A stretch of DNA of 64,000 nucleotides, from the NCBI GenBank assembly GCA_018651745.1, contig JABIDL010000011.1, forward strand, positions 32,616 through 96,615, read 5' to 3'. The translations under genes were made by a program, and so were the position numbers. This stretch comes from Candidatus Neomarinimicrobiota bacterium. Its GTDB lineage: Bacteria > Fidelibacterota > Marinisomatia > Marinisomatales > TCS55. The notes under the pieces were generated by a model that saw only the letters and a program-made list of their open reading frames with translations, did not search any database and had not been told where the DNA came from. Shown here piece by piece: positions 53,646 through 62,852 of the stretch. How positions within the stretch are numbered: the stretch's first letter is position 1; each line of letters opens with the position of its first letter.

Positions 53646-54248
53646 TTATTCTTTTTTGAAAATAATCAATTTTTCTCGGCCTTTTCTTCGTTCAATTGAT
53701 AGTTCCGGAAATTCTTCCTTTTTTATTTTCCAACCAGAATTAAAGAGTGTTTTTACTTCTTCCACACTTGTTCCCCAAGGAGGCCCACCTTCATTAATGG
53801 TTTTGTCTAATGGAAACCAAAGCCCAATCAAGTGCCCTCCGGGTTTTAAAATTGATTTCACTAATGTTTCATAATTGATCCGGTAATTAGGATGCATAGC
53901 ACAAAAACATGTTTGCTCAATAATGTAGTCAAACGTTTCGGAGTATTTAGGTGTTAAAGAAAATATATCGGCCTGAACTGCATGAACTATAACATTTGAT
54001 TTTTTTGCTAAGTTATTTACAGCTTGAATCGCTGATGGTGCAAAATCAACGGCTGTAACGTCGAACCCTTTTTGAGCAAAACGTATTGCATCATGACCTC
54101 GCCCGCATCCTACAAAACAAATTTTTCCCGGGTTAAATTCTGAAGAAATTTGAATAAATATTGGTGTAGGACCTCCTAAATCCCAACCAAGACTATTATC
54201 CAAATATTTTTCTTCCCAAAATGAGGAGTTATTCTCTTTCTGATTCAT
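53646..54248 (-). CDS. TPMT-family SAM-dependent methyltransferase
   Basis: A 200-residue methyltransferase. The N-terminal FWEEKYLDNSLGWDLGGPTPIF is the thiopurine S-methyltransferase family signature, and ICFVGCGRGHDAIRFAQKGFDVTAVDFAPSAI is SAM motif I with the following acidic strand. Bacterial relatives methylate thiols, selenite/tellurite or halides; the substrate is unknown. It overlaps the end of nusB by 20 bases and its start has only a weak ribosome site, so it is probably translated by coupling. Confidence 0.85.
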   Translation of the reverse strand: MNQKENNSSFWEEKYLDNSLGWDLGGPTPIFIQISSEFNPGKICFVGCGRGHDAIRFAQKGFDVTAVDFAPSAIQAVNNLAKKSNVIVHAVQADIFSLTPKYSETFDYIIEQTCFCAMHPNYRINYETLVKSILKPGGHLIGLWFPLDKTINEGGPPWGTSVEEVKTLFNSGWKIKKEEFPELSIERRKGREKLIIFKKE

Positions 54249-54669
54249 TCAATACCGTTTTTTCTGCTTTGGTATTCTTATACACTGCATCTAAAATTCC
54301 ATTCACAAAAGATGCGCTTTCATCCGTGCTAAATATTTTAGCAATCTCAATCGCTTCTGAAATTGCTACTTTTGGAGGAACTTCATCAATGAAATGAATC
54401 TCACAAATTCCCATAATAAGAACCAGTTTATCTAAGAGCGCAACTCGATCCATATCCCAATTTTGAAGGTGCGACTTGATCTGTTCTTCGCACCATTCTT
54501 GTTTATCCACGCAGGTGGTAAACAAATTTTCTACAAAAGATCGAATTTTTTTTTGAGGATTTCCTCGAGCAAGGATATCTGCCAAAACCTTGTCTTTATC
54601 TTCTTTAGAAATCGCCATAGAATACAGTCCTTGCAAAACCCACTCTCTAGCTTTACGACGGGGATGCAT
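54229..54669 (-). CDS. nusB: Transcription antitermination factor NusB
   Basis: A 146-residue all-helical protein with RRKAREWVLQGLYSM at the N-terminus, DKLVLIMGICEIHF and the conserved AISEAIEIAKIFSTDESASFVNGILDAVYK at the end, the classic NusB/TIM44-like pattern. With NusE it binds boxA RNA for antitermination at rRNA operons. It is 6 bases after the aminotransferase gene. Confidence 0.93.
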   Translation of the reverse strand: MHPRRKAREWVLQGLYSMAISKEDKDKVLADILARGNPQKKIRSFVENLFTTCVDKQEWCEEQIKSHLQNWDMDRVALLDKLVLIMGICEIHFIDEVPPKVAISEAIEIAKIFSTDESASFVNGILDAVYKNTKAEKTVLNESERE

Positions 54670-54675
54670 CAGTTA

Positions 54676-55731
54676 TCACTTTTCGTCATTGGATTCTTTA
54701 TCTACTGGGTGAACCCAGCAAAACGGATCATCACGTTCTTCACGCTGAATTCCTACTATTTCTTTTCTTAATTGCGCTGTGATTTTTCCTTCTCCACCAC
54801 CGGAAATAGAATGCGCATCTTCTTCAACGGTAATGTTGCCAATTGGAGTGACCACTACGGCAGTTCCGGTACAAAAAGCCTCATCTGCCGCTAATAAGTC
54901 CTTAATCGTTATTTCTGTTTCTTCTACTTCCAATTTCAAAATATCTCTCGCAATTCGGATGACGGAATTTCTGGTAATACCGGGCAAAATTGATCCTGAT
55001 AATCTGGGTGTTTTAATCACATTGTCTTTCACAATAAAAACATTTGCAGATCCAACTTCTTCCAGTTGTGTTTCATCGGCAGCATGCAGATACAATACCT
55101 CGTCAAAACCTGTTTCCTTTGCAAGCTTTAACGGGAACAGAGATGCTGCATAGTTTCCGATAGCTTTGGCATTTCCGGTTCCATGCGGAGCGGCTCGGTG
55201 AAAATTTCTTGTCATTTTTAACTTGAGAGGTTTTACGCCATTTTTGAAATAAGATCCAACCGGTGTTACAAATACTATAAATGTATAGGTTGGAGCAGGA
55301 CGAACTCCAAGCACAGGTCCCGTTCCCCACAATAATGGTCTGATATAAAGAGATCCCTTTCCCAACGGTGGAATGAAATCCGCATTATCTCGAACAACCA
55401 TTTCTACCGCACTAAGGAAATCAATTTTTTCCACTTTGGGCATCACCAACCTTTTTGCAGATTGACCCAGTCTTTCCGCATTCATATCCGGGCGAAAAAG
55501 TACTATTCTATCTTTCACTGAACGAAATGCCTTGGTGCCTTCGAAAGCACCTTGACCATAATTCAATACACCCGATGCCGGAGAAAAAGAAAGTTCGCCA
55601 AACGGGATAAGTCCTCCATTATTCCATTGTCCGGATTCATTTGAATCCATCCGAAACATACTTCGAGTTGGAAAAAATTCAAATCCGAGACTATCCCAGT
55701 TAATATCGGAAGATGGGTTCATATTATTCAT
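54676..55731 (-). CDS. ilvE: Branched-chain amino acid aminotransferase
   Basis: A 351-residue fold-type IV PLP enzyme, taking the ATG at 55731; a longer frame needs a TTG at 55749 inside the upstream gene. Features are GVLNYGQGAFEGTKAFR, RPLLWGTGPVLGVRP, the PLP lysine region GTGNAKAIGNYAASL and EVGSANVFIV. It interconverts branched-chain amino acids and their 2-oxo acids. It lies after an acyl-CoA dehydrogenase and a thiolase, consistent with branched-chain degradation or simple operon packing. Confidence 0.93.
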   Translation of the reverse strand: MNNMNPSSDINWDSLGFEFFPTRSMFRMDSNESGQWNNGGLIPFGELSFSPASGVLNYGQGAFEGTKAFRSVKDRIVLFRPDMNAERLGQSAKRLVMPKVEKIDFLSAVEMVVRDNADFIPPLGKGSLYIRPLLWGTGPVLGVRPAPTYTFIVFVTPVGSYFKNGVKPLKLKMTRNFHRAAPHGTGNAKAIGNYAASLFPLKLAKETGFDEVLYLHAADETQLEEVGSANVFIVKDNVIKTPRLSGSILPGITRNSVIRIARDILKLEVEETEITIKDLLAADEAFCTGTAVVVTPIGNITVEEDAHSISGGGEGKITAQLRKEIVGIQREERDDPFCWVHPVDKESNDEK

Positions 55732-56866
55732 GTAGTAAAGACCTCGCAATCACCATTTCTTGGATTTCTGATGTACCCTCGTAAATTTGGGTTATTTTCG
55801 CATCCCGCATTAATCGTTCTACTCCATACTCACGCATGTAACCATAGCCTCCAAAAATTTGAACACAATCGGTAGAAGCCTCCATAGAAACTCGGGATGC
55901 AAATACTTTTGCCATAGCCGCTTCCTTTGAAAATGGTTTATGCTCATCTTTTAAATGAGCAGCATTCATAATGAGCAATCTAGCAGCATTGATATTCGTT
56001 GCCATTCTAGCCAGTTTACTCTGGATTGCTCCAAATTCTGCAATTGGTTTCTTGAATTGTTTTCGTTCCTTTGCATAGGCAACAGATTTTTCCATTGCGG
56101 CCCTGGCAATACCCAAAGCTTGGGTTGCAATTCCAACCCGCCCGCCATCCAATGTGCCAAGTGCAATTTTGAAACCGTCTCCTTCATTGCCAATGATGGA
56201 ATCTGCAGGCACTTCACAATTTTCAAAATATAGTTCACATGTGTCTGAACCCCGAATACCCATTTTATCTTCCTTTTTTCCGGTGGAAAACCCATTAATT
56301 CCCTTTTCAACAATAAAGGCAGAAATACCTTTGTTGCCCACATTTTTTTCGGTTACCGCCATAACAATTACCAACCCGGAACTTAATCCATTTGTAACCC
56401 AATTTTTGGTTCCGTTTAAAATATAATTGCCATTTTTACGCTCGGCGAACGTCCTCATATTTCCGGCATCCGATCCTGATTGTGGTTCGCTCAAGCTAAA
56501 AGCACCTAAGGTTGTTGCATTGGCAATATCCGGTAGATATTTGGTCTTTTGATCATCCGAACCAAAATGGATTATTAACTGAGAGACTAAAGAATTATTC
56601 ACAGACATGATGACGGAAGCCGATGCATCAATTGCAGCAATTTCTTCTAATGCAACTACATAGCTGACGGCATCCAAACCGGCGCCACCATATTCTTCCG
56701 GAACCATCATGCCCATAAACCCAAGATCGGCCATTAAAGCGATTTGTTCTTTCGGAAACGTACAAGTTTCATCTCGATCAATGACACCCGGTTCGAGATG
56801 TTCTTTCGCAAATTCCTTTGCGGTTTTTTGAATCAATAATTGTTCTTCTGTTAAATCAAAATTCAT
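55724..56866 (-). CDS. Acyl-CoA dehydrogenase
   Basis: A 380-residue protein starting at ATG 56866 (MNFDLTEEQ), which overlaps the thiolase stop as ATGA; a frame 16 codons longer is arginine-rich read-through of thiolase DNA. Family motifs include GFMGMMVPEEYGGAGLDAVSY, FSLSEPQSGSDAGNM, the FAD loop QIFGGYGYMREYGVERLMRDAKITQIYEGTSEIQ and the catalytic Glu in that last segment (YEGTSE). It oxidises acyl-CoA to enoyl-CoA, passing electrons to ETF. The substrate is probably a short or branched chain. Confidence 0.93.
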   Translation of the reverse strand: MNFDLTEEQLLIQKTAKEFAKEHLEPGVIDRDETCTFPKEQIALMADLGFMGMMVPEEYGGAGLDAVSYVVALEEIAAIDASASVIMSVNNSLVSQLIIHFGSDDQKTKYLPDIANATTLGAFSLSEPQSGSDAGNMRTFAERKNGNYILNGTKNWVTNGLSSGLVIVMAVTEKNVGNKGISAFIVEKGINGFSTGKKEDKMGIRGSDTCELYFENCEVPADSIIGNEGDGFKIALGTLDGGRVGIATQALGIARAAMEKSVAYAKERKQFKKPIAEFGAIQSKLARMATNINAARLLIMNAAHLKDEHKPFSKEAAMAKVFASRVSMEASTDCVQIFGGYGYMREYGVERLMRDAKITQIYEGTSEIQEMVIARSLLHE

Positions 56867-58056
56867 AATACTTTTTCCACGATGAGGGCAACAGCCTCGC
56901 CGCCGCCGATGCACAACGTTGCAAGTCCTCTGTTAGCATTTCGGTTTTCCATGGCATGTAGTAAAGTGGTCAAAACTCTCGCGCCACTTGCGCCAATTGG
57001 GTGACCCAAAGCAATCGCGCCGCCATGCACATTTACCTTTTCACGGTCTAAATTAAAATCTTCTATCGCTGCCAGAGCAACAGGAGCAAATGCTTCGTTT
57101 ATCTCCCATAAATCAATATCATCTGCTTGGATATTTGCTTTAGAAAGTGCCTTAGCAATTGCCTTACTCGGAGCAGTCGTAAACCATTCTGGATCATGAG
57201 CCGCGGAAGCTTGAGAGATTATTTTAGCCATTGGCTTTAATTGGTATTCCTGCACCTTTTTTTCCGAAGCAACTAAAACAGCTGCAGCGCCATCATTAAT
57301 TTTGGAAGCATTGGCAGCGGTAATAGTTCCATCCCGATCAAAAGCAGGGCGGAGTGATTTCATTTTATCAAAATTTGCACGGTTAGGTTCGTCATCTACT
57401 TCCACAATAATATCGTCTCCTTTTCGGCGGGGGACAGAAACAGGAATCATTTCTTCGTCAAATAATCCGTCAGCCTGAGCTTTTTGCGCTCGTGTGTATG
57501 ATTCAATCGCAAACGCATCCTGATCTTCTCGATCGTAATTTCTATCTGTAGCACAAGTTTCTGCACAATTACCCATGTGCTTATCGTTATATACATCCCA
57601 CAGGCCATCTCCAATCATGCTATCAATAATTTTCCCGTGACCTAAACGAAGCCCATCTCTTCCCTTTGGAATCAAATACGGAGACCGCGTCATATTTTCC
57701 ATTCCGCCGGCAATGATCAAGTCTGCATCTTCGGTTTTGATTGCCTGACTCGCAAGCATAACTGCTTTTAATCCGGATCCACACATTTTATTTATGGTAA
57801 GGCATTCAACAGAATTCGAGAGACCCGATCGTAAAGCAACCTGACGGGCCGGTGCCTGTCCAAGGCCGGCAGAAAGGACACAACCCATAATCACCTCATC
57901 AACAGAGTCGAGTGAGATTTTTGTTTCTTCTAAAATTGCTTTAACCACCTCCGAACCCAAAGTAGTTGCAGATACAGAAGACAAACTACCCTGAAATGCG
58001 CCTACAGGCGTTCGTTTAGCTGCTACTAAAAAGACATCTCTAAAGGTATTTTTCAT
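56863..58056 (-). CDS. Acetyl-CoA C-acetyltransferase (thiolase)
   Basis: A 397-residue thiolase with all three catalytic elements: the nucleophile Cys92 in NKMCGSGLKAVM, His in GGAIALGHPIGASGARVL and the proton-transfer Cys in LCIGGGEAVAL. It condenses or cleaves acetyl-CoA units in beta-oxidation or ketone/PHB metabolism. It is coupled to the acyl-CoA dehydrogenase by an ATGA overlap and lies 9 bases after the FAD oxidase gene. Confidence 0.94.
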   Translation of the reverse strand: MKNTFRDVFLVAAKRTPVGAFQGSLSSVSATTLGSEVVKAILEETKISLDSVDEVIMGCVLSAGLGQAPARQVALRSGLSNSVECLTINKMCGSGLKAVMLASQAIKTEDADLIIAGGMENMTRSPYLIPKGRDGLRLGHGKIIDSMIGDGLWDVYNDKHMGNCAETCATDRNYDREDQDAFAIESYTRAQKAQADGLFDEEMIPVSVPRRKGDDIIVEVDDEPNRANFDKMKSLRPAFDRDGTITAANASKINDGAAAVLVASEKKVQEYQLKPMAKIISQASAAHDPEWFTTAPSKAIAKALSKANIQADDIDLWEINEAFAPVALAAIEDFNLDREKVNVHGGAIALGHPIGASGARVLTTLLHAMENRNANRGLATLCIGGGEAVALIVEKVL

Positions 58057-58065
58057 ATTTTTTTC

Positions 58066-59298
58066 CTATGCTGCAAATCGTTGTGTGTAAAATAAATCAC
58101 TATTTGGTGTTTTGCCTTCAATCATCATTTCCGCTGCCATTTTTCCGAGCGATCCGGCAAATCCTAAGCCGTGCCCTGTATAGCCACCACAAACAAATAC
58201 ATTTGAGCTTCCCGGAACTGCGCCCAAAAGCGGAAGTCCATCCTGACTAAAACCCATTGTTCCTGCCCAAGCGTGGGAAATGTTAACCGACTTTGCCTGT
58301 GGGAATAAGGATGTGAAGTAATCATATAATCCCTGCAACAATTCAAGATCAACATTTTCGGAATCATTTTCCTCAGAATTTTGAGCATTTTCTCTAAATC
58401 CGCCAACCATAAATCTGCCATCTTGAAGTTGTCGCCAATATTCATATCCAAAATTTGCGTAAATCACTTCTTCAAATAATTTTTCAGAAAAAGGATCCGT
58501 CACAAACCCCTGACCCTTCACCGGAACAATTTTATCTTTTAGGCGAGATTGAAGTTTCGCGGAATAAGCATTGGTTGCAAGAATCGCCATTGCACAAGAC
58601 ACAGTTCCTTTATCTGTTTCAATCTGAACAGAATCAGATGTTTCATCAGTTGAAATATGGTTTACCATCGTTTTTTCAAAAACGGGCATACCATTATTTT
58701 TCAAAATATTCGCCAAATCCCGAACAAATTTCACCGGCTGAATTTCGCCATCATTTCGCATTCTAATTGCACCGTTAAATTGATTAGAATTCAAATGTTC
58801 TCTGCAAGCAACTTCATCCAAATAATCTACGTGAAACCCATCAGAAACTAATTCTGTATAAGTTGCTTTTAATTCTTTCCCTTCCTGTTCGCTTACTCCA
58901 AGAATTAAACTTCCGTTTTTTCTGTATTCACATGCAATTTTTTCGTTTGAAATAATGTCAAACAAAACTTCATGATTTTCTTGTGTCAGGTTCCACAATC
59001 TTTTTGCTTTTTCTTTTCCAAGTAGTTCTTTAACACGACTATAATGTTCAACGGTACCGGTTAATATAAATCCTGTATTCCGTCCGGTTGCTGCTTTCCC
59101 AATAATTTGCCCTTCAAGCAAAACAGTTTTTATTCCGGCTTCTGCCAAAAAGTATGAAATTAAAACACCGGTGATACCGCCACCCACTACAGCAATATCC
59201 GCCGTGATGTTTTTTTCTAAGGTGCCAAATGTTTGATCCAAATCTACCCCTAGAGATTCCTTTGAAAGAAAAAACGGAGTGGAATTATTGCTCGTCAT
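58066..59298 (-). CDS. FAD-dependent amino acid/amine oxidase (DAO family)
   Basis: A 410-residue flavoprotein. The N-terminal FAD-binding motif is IAVVGGGITGVLISYFLAEAG and the C-terminal one GYTGHGLGFAGSLGKMAAEMM; GKAATGRNTGFILTGT is the conserved loop before the flavin site. Members oxidise glycine, sarcosine, D-amino acids or gamma-glutamyl polyamines. The substrate is not evident. It overlaps the phoH stop as ATGA. Confidence 0.87.
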   Translation of the reverse strand: MTSNNSTPFFLSKESLGVDLDQTFGTLEKNITADIAVVGGGITGVLISYFLAEAGIKTVLLEGQIIGKAATGRNTGFILTGTVEHYSRVKELLGKEKAKRLWNLTQENHEVLFDIISNEKIACEYRKNGSLILGVSEQEGKELKATYTELVSDGFHVDYLDEVACREHLNSNQFNGAIRMRNDGEIQPVKFVRDLANILKNNGMPVFEKTMVNHISTDETSDSVQIETDKGTVSCAMAILATNAYSAKLQSRLKDKIVPVKGQGFVTDPFSEKLFEEVIYANFGYEYWRQLQDGRFMVGGFRENAQNSEENDSENVDLELLQGLYDYFTSLFPQAKSVNISHAWAGTMGFSQDGLPLLGAVPGSSNVFVCGGYTGHGLGFAGSLGKMAAEMMIEGKTPNSDLFYTQRFAA

Positions 59299-60236
59299 TT
59301 TCCACCATTCGAATCGTATGCTTTAATAATATCGCGCACAAGTTTATGCCTTACCACATCCATTTCAGTGAGTTTCGCAAATCCAATTCCATCTATATTT
59401 TGCATAATATCCATAATTTGCAAAAGCCCGGATTCGGTTCGTTTTGGTAAATCAATCTGTGTTGCGTCACCTGTAATAATCGCTTTTGAATTCACGCCCA
59501 ATCGTGTTAAAAACATTTTCATTTGCATGGTTGTGGCATTTTGCGCTTCATCCAAAATCATGAACGCATCACTCAAGGTGCGACCTCGCATATAGGCTAA
59601 AGGGATGACTTCAATCGTGTTGTTATTTAACATTGGGTTCAATCGGGATTTGGGTAGCATATCATCCAGCGAATCGTAAAGCGGTGTTAAATACGGATCT
59701 ACTTTTTCTTTTAGATCGCCGGGAAGAAATCCCAAATTTTCACCTGCTTCAACTGCCGGCCTGCATAATACAATCCTGCTGACTTCATGGTTGTCTAAAG
59801 CGGCGACGGCCGCGGCAACGGCAAGATATGTTTTTCCTGTTCCGGCTGGACCAACAGCCACCACGATATCATTTTCTCGGAACGATTTCATATATGCGAT
59901 TTGTCCATCTGTGCGCGGTGAAATGGACCCTTTTATTCCATAATGAATGACATCATCCGGGGTAGTTTTTTCATGACCATTGTGCGCCCGCACCAAATCC
60001 ACCAATCCTTTTACATCCTTTTGTGTGAGTGATCCTTTTCGATTTAGTGTTTGAATCATTTCATGAAATATTTCATGGATTTGGTTGATCGCTTCAATTT
60101 CACCGCTTAATTTAATCTCCTCACCACGAACAATAATTTGAGCAGAAAATGTATCTTCAATTAAACGCAAATGTGCATCTGCAGCACCAAAGAGTGACGC
60201 AAGGTCTATTCCTTTTATTTTAATGGCTTTATCCAA
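59295..60236 (-). CDS. phoH: PhoH-family ATPase
   Basis: A 313-residue protein with Walker A VGPAGTGKTYLAVAAAV, IVLCRPAVEAGENLGFLPGDL and Walker B DAFMILDEAQNATTMQMKMFLTRLG, giving a clear PhoH-like P-loop ATPase; PhoH proteins are linked to RNA processing and stress. The N-terminal 90 residues include a small KH-like region. The start appears to be TTG at 60236, since the frame is closed upstream without an ATG. Confidence 0.92.
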   Translation of the reverse strand: MDKAIKIKGIDLASLFGAADAHLRLIEDTFSAQIIVRGEEIKLSGEIEAINQIHEIFHEMIQTLNRKGSLTQKDVKGLVDLVRAHNGHEKTTPDDVIHYGIKGSISPRTDGQIAYMKSFRENDIVVAVGPAGTGKTYLAVAAAVAALDNHEVSRIVLCRPAVEAGENLGFLPGDLKEKVDPYLTPLYDSLDDMLPKSRLNPMLNNNTIEVIPLAYMRGRTLSDAFMILDEAQNATTMQMKMFLTRLGVNSKAIITGDATQIDLPKRTESGLLQIMDIMQNIDGIGFAKLTEMDVVRHKLVRDIIKAYDSNGGK

Positions 60237-60299
60237 TTCCTTGAACCCATAAGGTATTGCGTGCGAAATTCCCGATTGTTAAACAATGAATTCCGGTCA

Positions 60300-61217
60300 A
60301 TGAACAATAAATTACACCTATCAAGTGTAAGCGATAAAATAACTGTTTCTTCACTTGCGAAAGTTACATCATTTTTCCTTATCATTTTGATATTCGTTTC
60401 CAGCTGTGCTTCATTTGGAGTAAGTGAAATACCTGATAATATTTCTGACAATGTCCAACAGTTGGTTGAGCGCGGAGAAAAACATTGGGGAAAGCGGGTT
60501 CGTTTTAAGGATGCCCGCTTGGCGCATGTCATGCTGAAACAAGCCGTTTCTCTAGCGCCGCACGATCAAAATGCAGTTGCTCTTTTTGCTCGCATTTGTC
60601 ATTTCCTTGGTTATTATGTAGAAGAAGATCCCGCTATGAAAGATGCTCTTTTTCAGGAAGGCGCTGATGCGACTTGGACTTGGATAACTTCATCAAAAAA
60701 TTATATGACTGTATTTGATTCAACCCAAGGTGATTCCATAGTCAAATCGTTTGCGGGATTGTCTGCCTTACCGGAAAATTCAGTGCCGGTAATGTACTGG
60801 TATTGCGCAAACAAGGGACGATTTCTTGCAAACAAAAAAGTGATTGAGCGATTGCAGTACAGAGAAACGCTTGAAGTGCTAATGCATAAAATTATAGCTT
60901 CTAATTCGGATTATTTCTTTGGAGGCCCCAATCGATTTTTCGGAGCATTTTATGCACGGTTGCCGGGAGTGGATCTTTCTTTCGCAACTGATTATTTTAA
61001 CAAATCTATCGCAACCGAGCCAAATTATTTCGAGACATATCTTTTGCGAGCGCGGTACTTACATACCAAGTCGGGTGACCGGGAATCTTTTGAAAAAGAC
61101 CTACAATTTGTGATTGATGCAGATCCTGCCCTTCTGCCGGATGCTATGCCGGAAAACTTGCTTTCACAAGAACGTGCAGAAGAACTTCTAACGCATACCA
61201 ATATGCTTTTTGAATGA
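60300..61217 (+). CDS. TatT-family (TRAP transporter T component-like) lipoprotein
   Basis: A 305-residue protein beginning at ATG 60300 (GTG at 60261 is an alternative). A long N-region and hydrophobic stretch end in FVSSCAS, a probable lipobox. The mature part is helical, TPR-like, with the TatT signature FGGPNRFFGAFYARLPGVDL and the ending YFETYLLRARYL. TatT (Pfam TatT) is a periplasmic trimeric helper proposed to work with TRAP transporter receptors. No other TRAP genes are near. It is divergent from phoH. Confidence 0.8.
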   Translation: MNNKLHLSSVSDKITVSSLAKVTSFFLIILIFVSSCASFGVSEIPDNISDNVQQLVERGEKHWGKRVRFKDARLAHVMLKQAVSLAPHDQNAVALFARICHFLGYYVEEDPAMKDALFQEGADATWTWITSSKNYMTVFDSTQGDSIVKSFAGLSALPENSVPVMYWYCANKGRFLANKKVIERLQYRETLEVLMHKIIASNSDYFFGGPNRFFGAFYARLPGVDLSFATDYFNKSIATEPNYFETYLLRARYLHTKSGDRESFEKDLQFVIDADPALLPDAMPENLLSQERAEELLTHTNMLFE

Positions 61218-61795
61218 GTATTGTCTTTTTACTACTTCAAATTTTTTGCGGACTTCTGTTCGTATTATTCTTTATTTCTATTCTCCCATGGAAAATATCT
61301 TTGGATGGAAATTTGGTTTTGAAAGAAACTATTATTTCTACAAAAGGCGTCGTAAAATTTGGCACAAATCAATTCGGTCTATCTGTTTTGCCTTCAAAAA
61401 TTATTTCTTTGGGCCCCTATCAAAATCCGTGGTTTCAGTTTTCAATAAAAAAAAGTAGGCGGACTCAAACTAAACTCGATGATACAACGAAAAGAAAGAA
61501 ATTTCTTTCAATAAAATATATGAAACCGGCGATAAAGTCACTACAATGGAACCAATTTGATTTAACCGGAAAACTGGGGTTTAAAAATTCTGCGCATACC
61601 GGAATCGTATTTGGCGGACTTCAGGCATTGAATGGATCCATTGTCTCTTCTCGATTCAATTTTAATATTCGACCGATTTTTACCCATCAACTTGATACAG
61701 ATTTGACCGGTTCCATTTGCTTCAAGCTTATACCTGTACTATTAGTGTGGAATCTCACTAAGACTTATTTTAATTTTAGCTTTCAGAAAGGATAA
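61214..61795 (+). CDS. DUF2953-like membrane protein (YtfI-like)
   Basis: A 193-residue protein with an N-terminal membrane helix (about residues 1-25), a basic soluble middle, and segments such as FDLTGKLGFKNSAHTGIVFGGLQAL resembling the DUF2953 pattern of Firmicutes YtfI. It starts in the stop of the TatT gene (ATGA) and precedes the GerW gene by 3 bases, the same pairing as ytfI-ytfJ. Function is unknown. Confidence 0.65.
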   Translation: MSIVFLLLQIFCGLLFVLFFISILPWKISLDGNLVLKETIISTKGVVKFGTNQFGLSVLPSKIISLGPYQNPWFQFSIKKSRRTQTKLDDTTKRKKFLSIKYMKPAIKSLQWNQFDLTGKLGFKNSAHTGIVFGGLQALNGSIVSSRFNFNIRPIFTHQLDTDLTGSICFKLIPVLLVWNLTKTYFNFSFQKG

Positions 61796-61798
61796 ATC

Positions 61799-62179
61799 AT
61801 GGACATTACAAACCTCATAAAAAATACATTGAATGAAATTCAAGATTTAATGCTTACGCGCACTGTAGTCGGTGACCCAATTGAAGCCGGAGATCATACA
61901 GTTATTCCGGTTTCCAAGGTGACATTCGGATTCGGCGGAGGAGGCGGTGAAAGTAAAGAAACTGATGCCGGACAAGGTGTTGGTGGAGGATGGTCTATCG
62001 AGCCGGTTGGGTTTGTGATCATCGGCCCGGATGGCGCTCGGTTATTGACCATTGGCGAAAAAGACAGCGTTACATCAAAACTGTTGGACCTTGCACCCAA
62101 AGTCGTAGAAACAGTAAAGGATTTTGTGAATCAGGAATCGAAAGAATCAGAAGAATCGCCCGATGAGTCAGGCAGTTAA
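61799..62179 (+). CDS. GerW / YtfJ-family protein
   Basis: A 126-residue protein with the full GerW pattern: LMLTRTVVGDPIEAGDHTVIPVSKVTFGFGGGGG followed by GGGWSIEPVGFVII and an acidic C-terminus. In Bacillus the family member is a spore protein, but it is found widely in non-sporeformers with unknown function. Paired with the DUF2953-like gene. It ends 3 bases before the convergent nucleoside phosphorylase-like gene. Confidence 0.9.
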   Translation: MDITNLIKNTLNEIQDLMLTRTVVGDPIEAGDHTVIPVSKVTFGFGGGGGESKETDAGQGVGGGWSIEPVGFVIIGPDGARLLTIGEKDSVTSKLLDLAPKVVETVKDFVNQESKESEESPDESGS

Positions 62180-62181
62180 AC

Positions 62182-62784
62182 TCAAATATTAGATTTTAAA
62201 CACAATTGAATAACCCGGGCTATTTCCGATATATTTTTTCGAACTAGTAAATCCACATTTATTGCGCTGAATTCAGACGCTTCCATCGCGTCCGATACTA
62301 TTTTCAGGAACACCATTCTATGCGCCGGGATGCATTTTATTCCAGCTTCAAACAGCGCGGATGCTTCCATGTCCACCAGATTTTCATATTCACCGTAACC
62401 GTCCGTGACCGCATTTTCCACAGTAGTTAATTCTGAAGTCTTCAAACCGTGCTTCAGCAGGATGTCCGGAAACCACTCACGTTTGGAATTTTTGTCTGTA
62501 ATTTTATGAATCACATACATTTCACCAATCTTGCTTGTTTTGGGATTTCCGCCTGCAATGCCTACATTGACCAGCAAATAATCTTCCGGATAAATTCTCA
62601 GAAATTCCGTTACCGATTCGGATGCTTTTTGTTTCCCGAGCCCGCAAATGAGAAGTGTGATGTAATCTTTATGGTAAACCCGAAATTGTGTTTCCGTCTC
62701 AAATTTCAGACCGTAATACTCAATCAACGGTTTTGCCTCTGATTTAAGTGCTGTAACTATGAGAGCTTTCTTGTCAGAATTCAT
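62182..62784 (-). CDS. Nucleoside phosphorylase-superfamily protein
   Basis: A 200-residue protein with ALIVTALKSEAKPLIEYYG at the start, LICGLGKQKASESV, a YLLVNVGIAGG phosphate-site strand and LVDMEASALFEAG, the MTA/SAH-nucleosidase and purine phosphorylase active-site motif (ME with a later acidic SDA). It probably cleaves an N-glycosidic bond in a nucleoside or nucleoside-like metabolite, such as methylthioadenosine, futalosine or a hopanoid precursor. It is shorter than most, so the exact reaction is unsure. Confidence 0.78.
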   Translation of the reverse strand: MNSDKKALIVTALKSEAKPLIEYYGLKFETETQFRVYHKDYITLLICGLGKQKASESVTEFLRIYPEDYLLVNVGIAGGNPKTSKIGEMYVIHKITDKNSKREWFPDILLKHGLKTSELTTVENAVTDGYGEYENLVDMEASALFEAGIKCIPAHRMVFLKIVSDAMEASEFSAINVDLLVRKNISEIARVIQLCLKSNI

Positions 62785-62852
62785 GATCCATAATAATTAT
62801 AATAGTAATAAAAAAGCTTTAGAAATTGCGAATTTGAGGGACGAGTGTCCTT

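Noticed and set aside
55732..55749. Longer start of ilvE at 55749
   Set aside because: It would use TTG inside the upstream gene, while an ATG with a GAGG site is available at 55731.
56867..56914. Longer start of the acyl-CoA dehydrogenase at 56914
   Set aside because: The added arginine- and cysteine-rich residues are thiolase codons in another frame; the family's typical start MNFDLTEEQ is at 56866.
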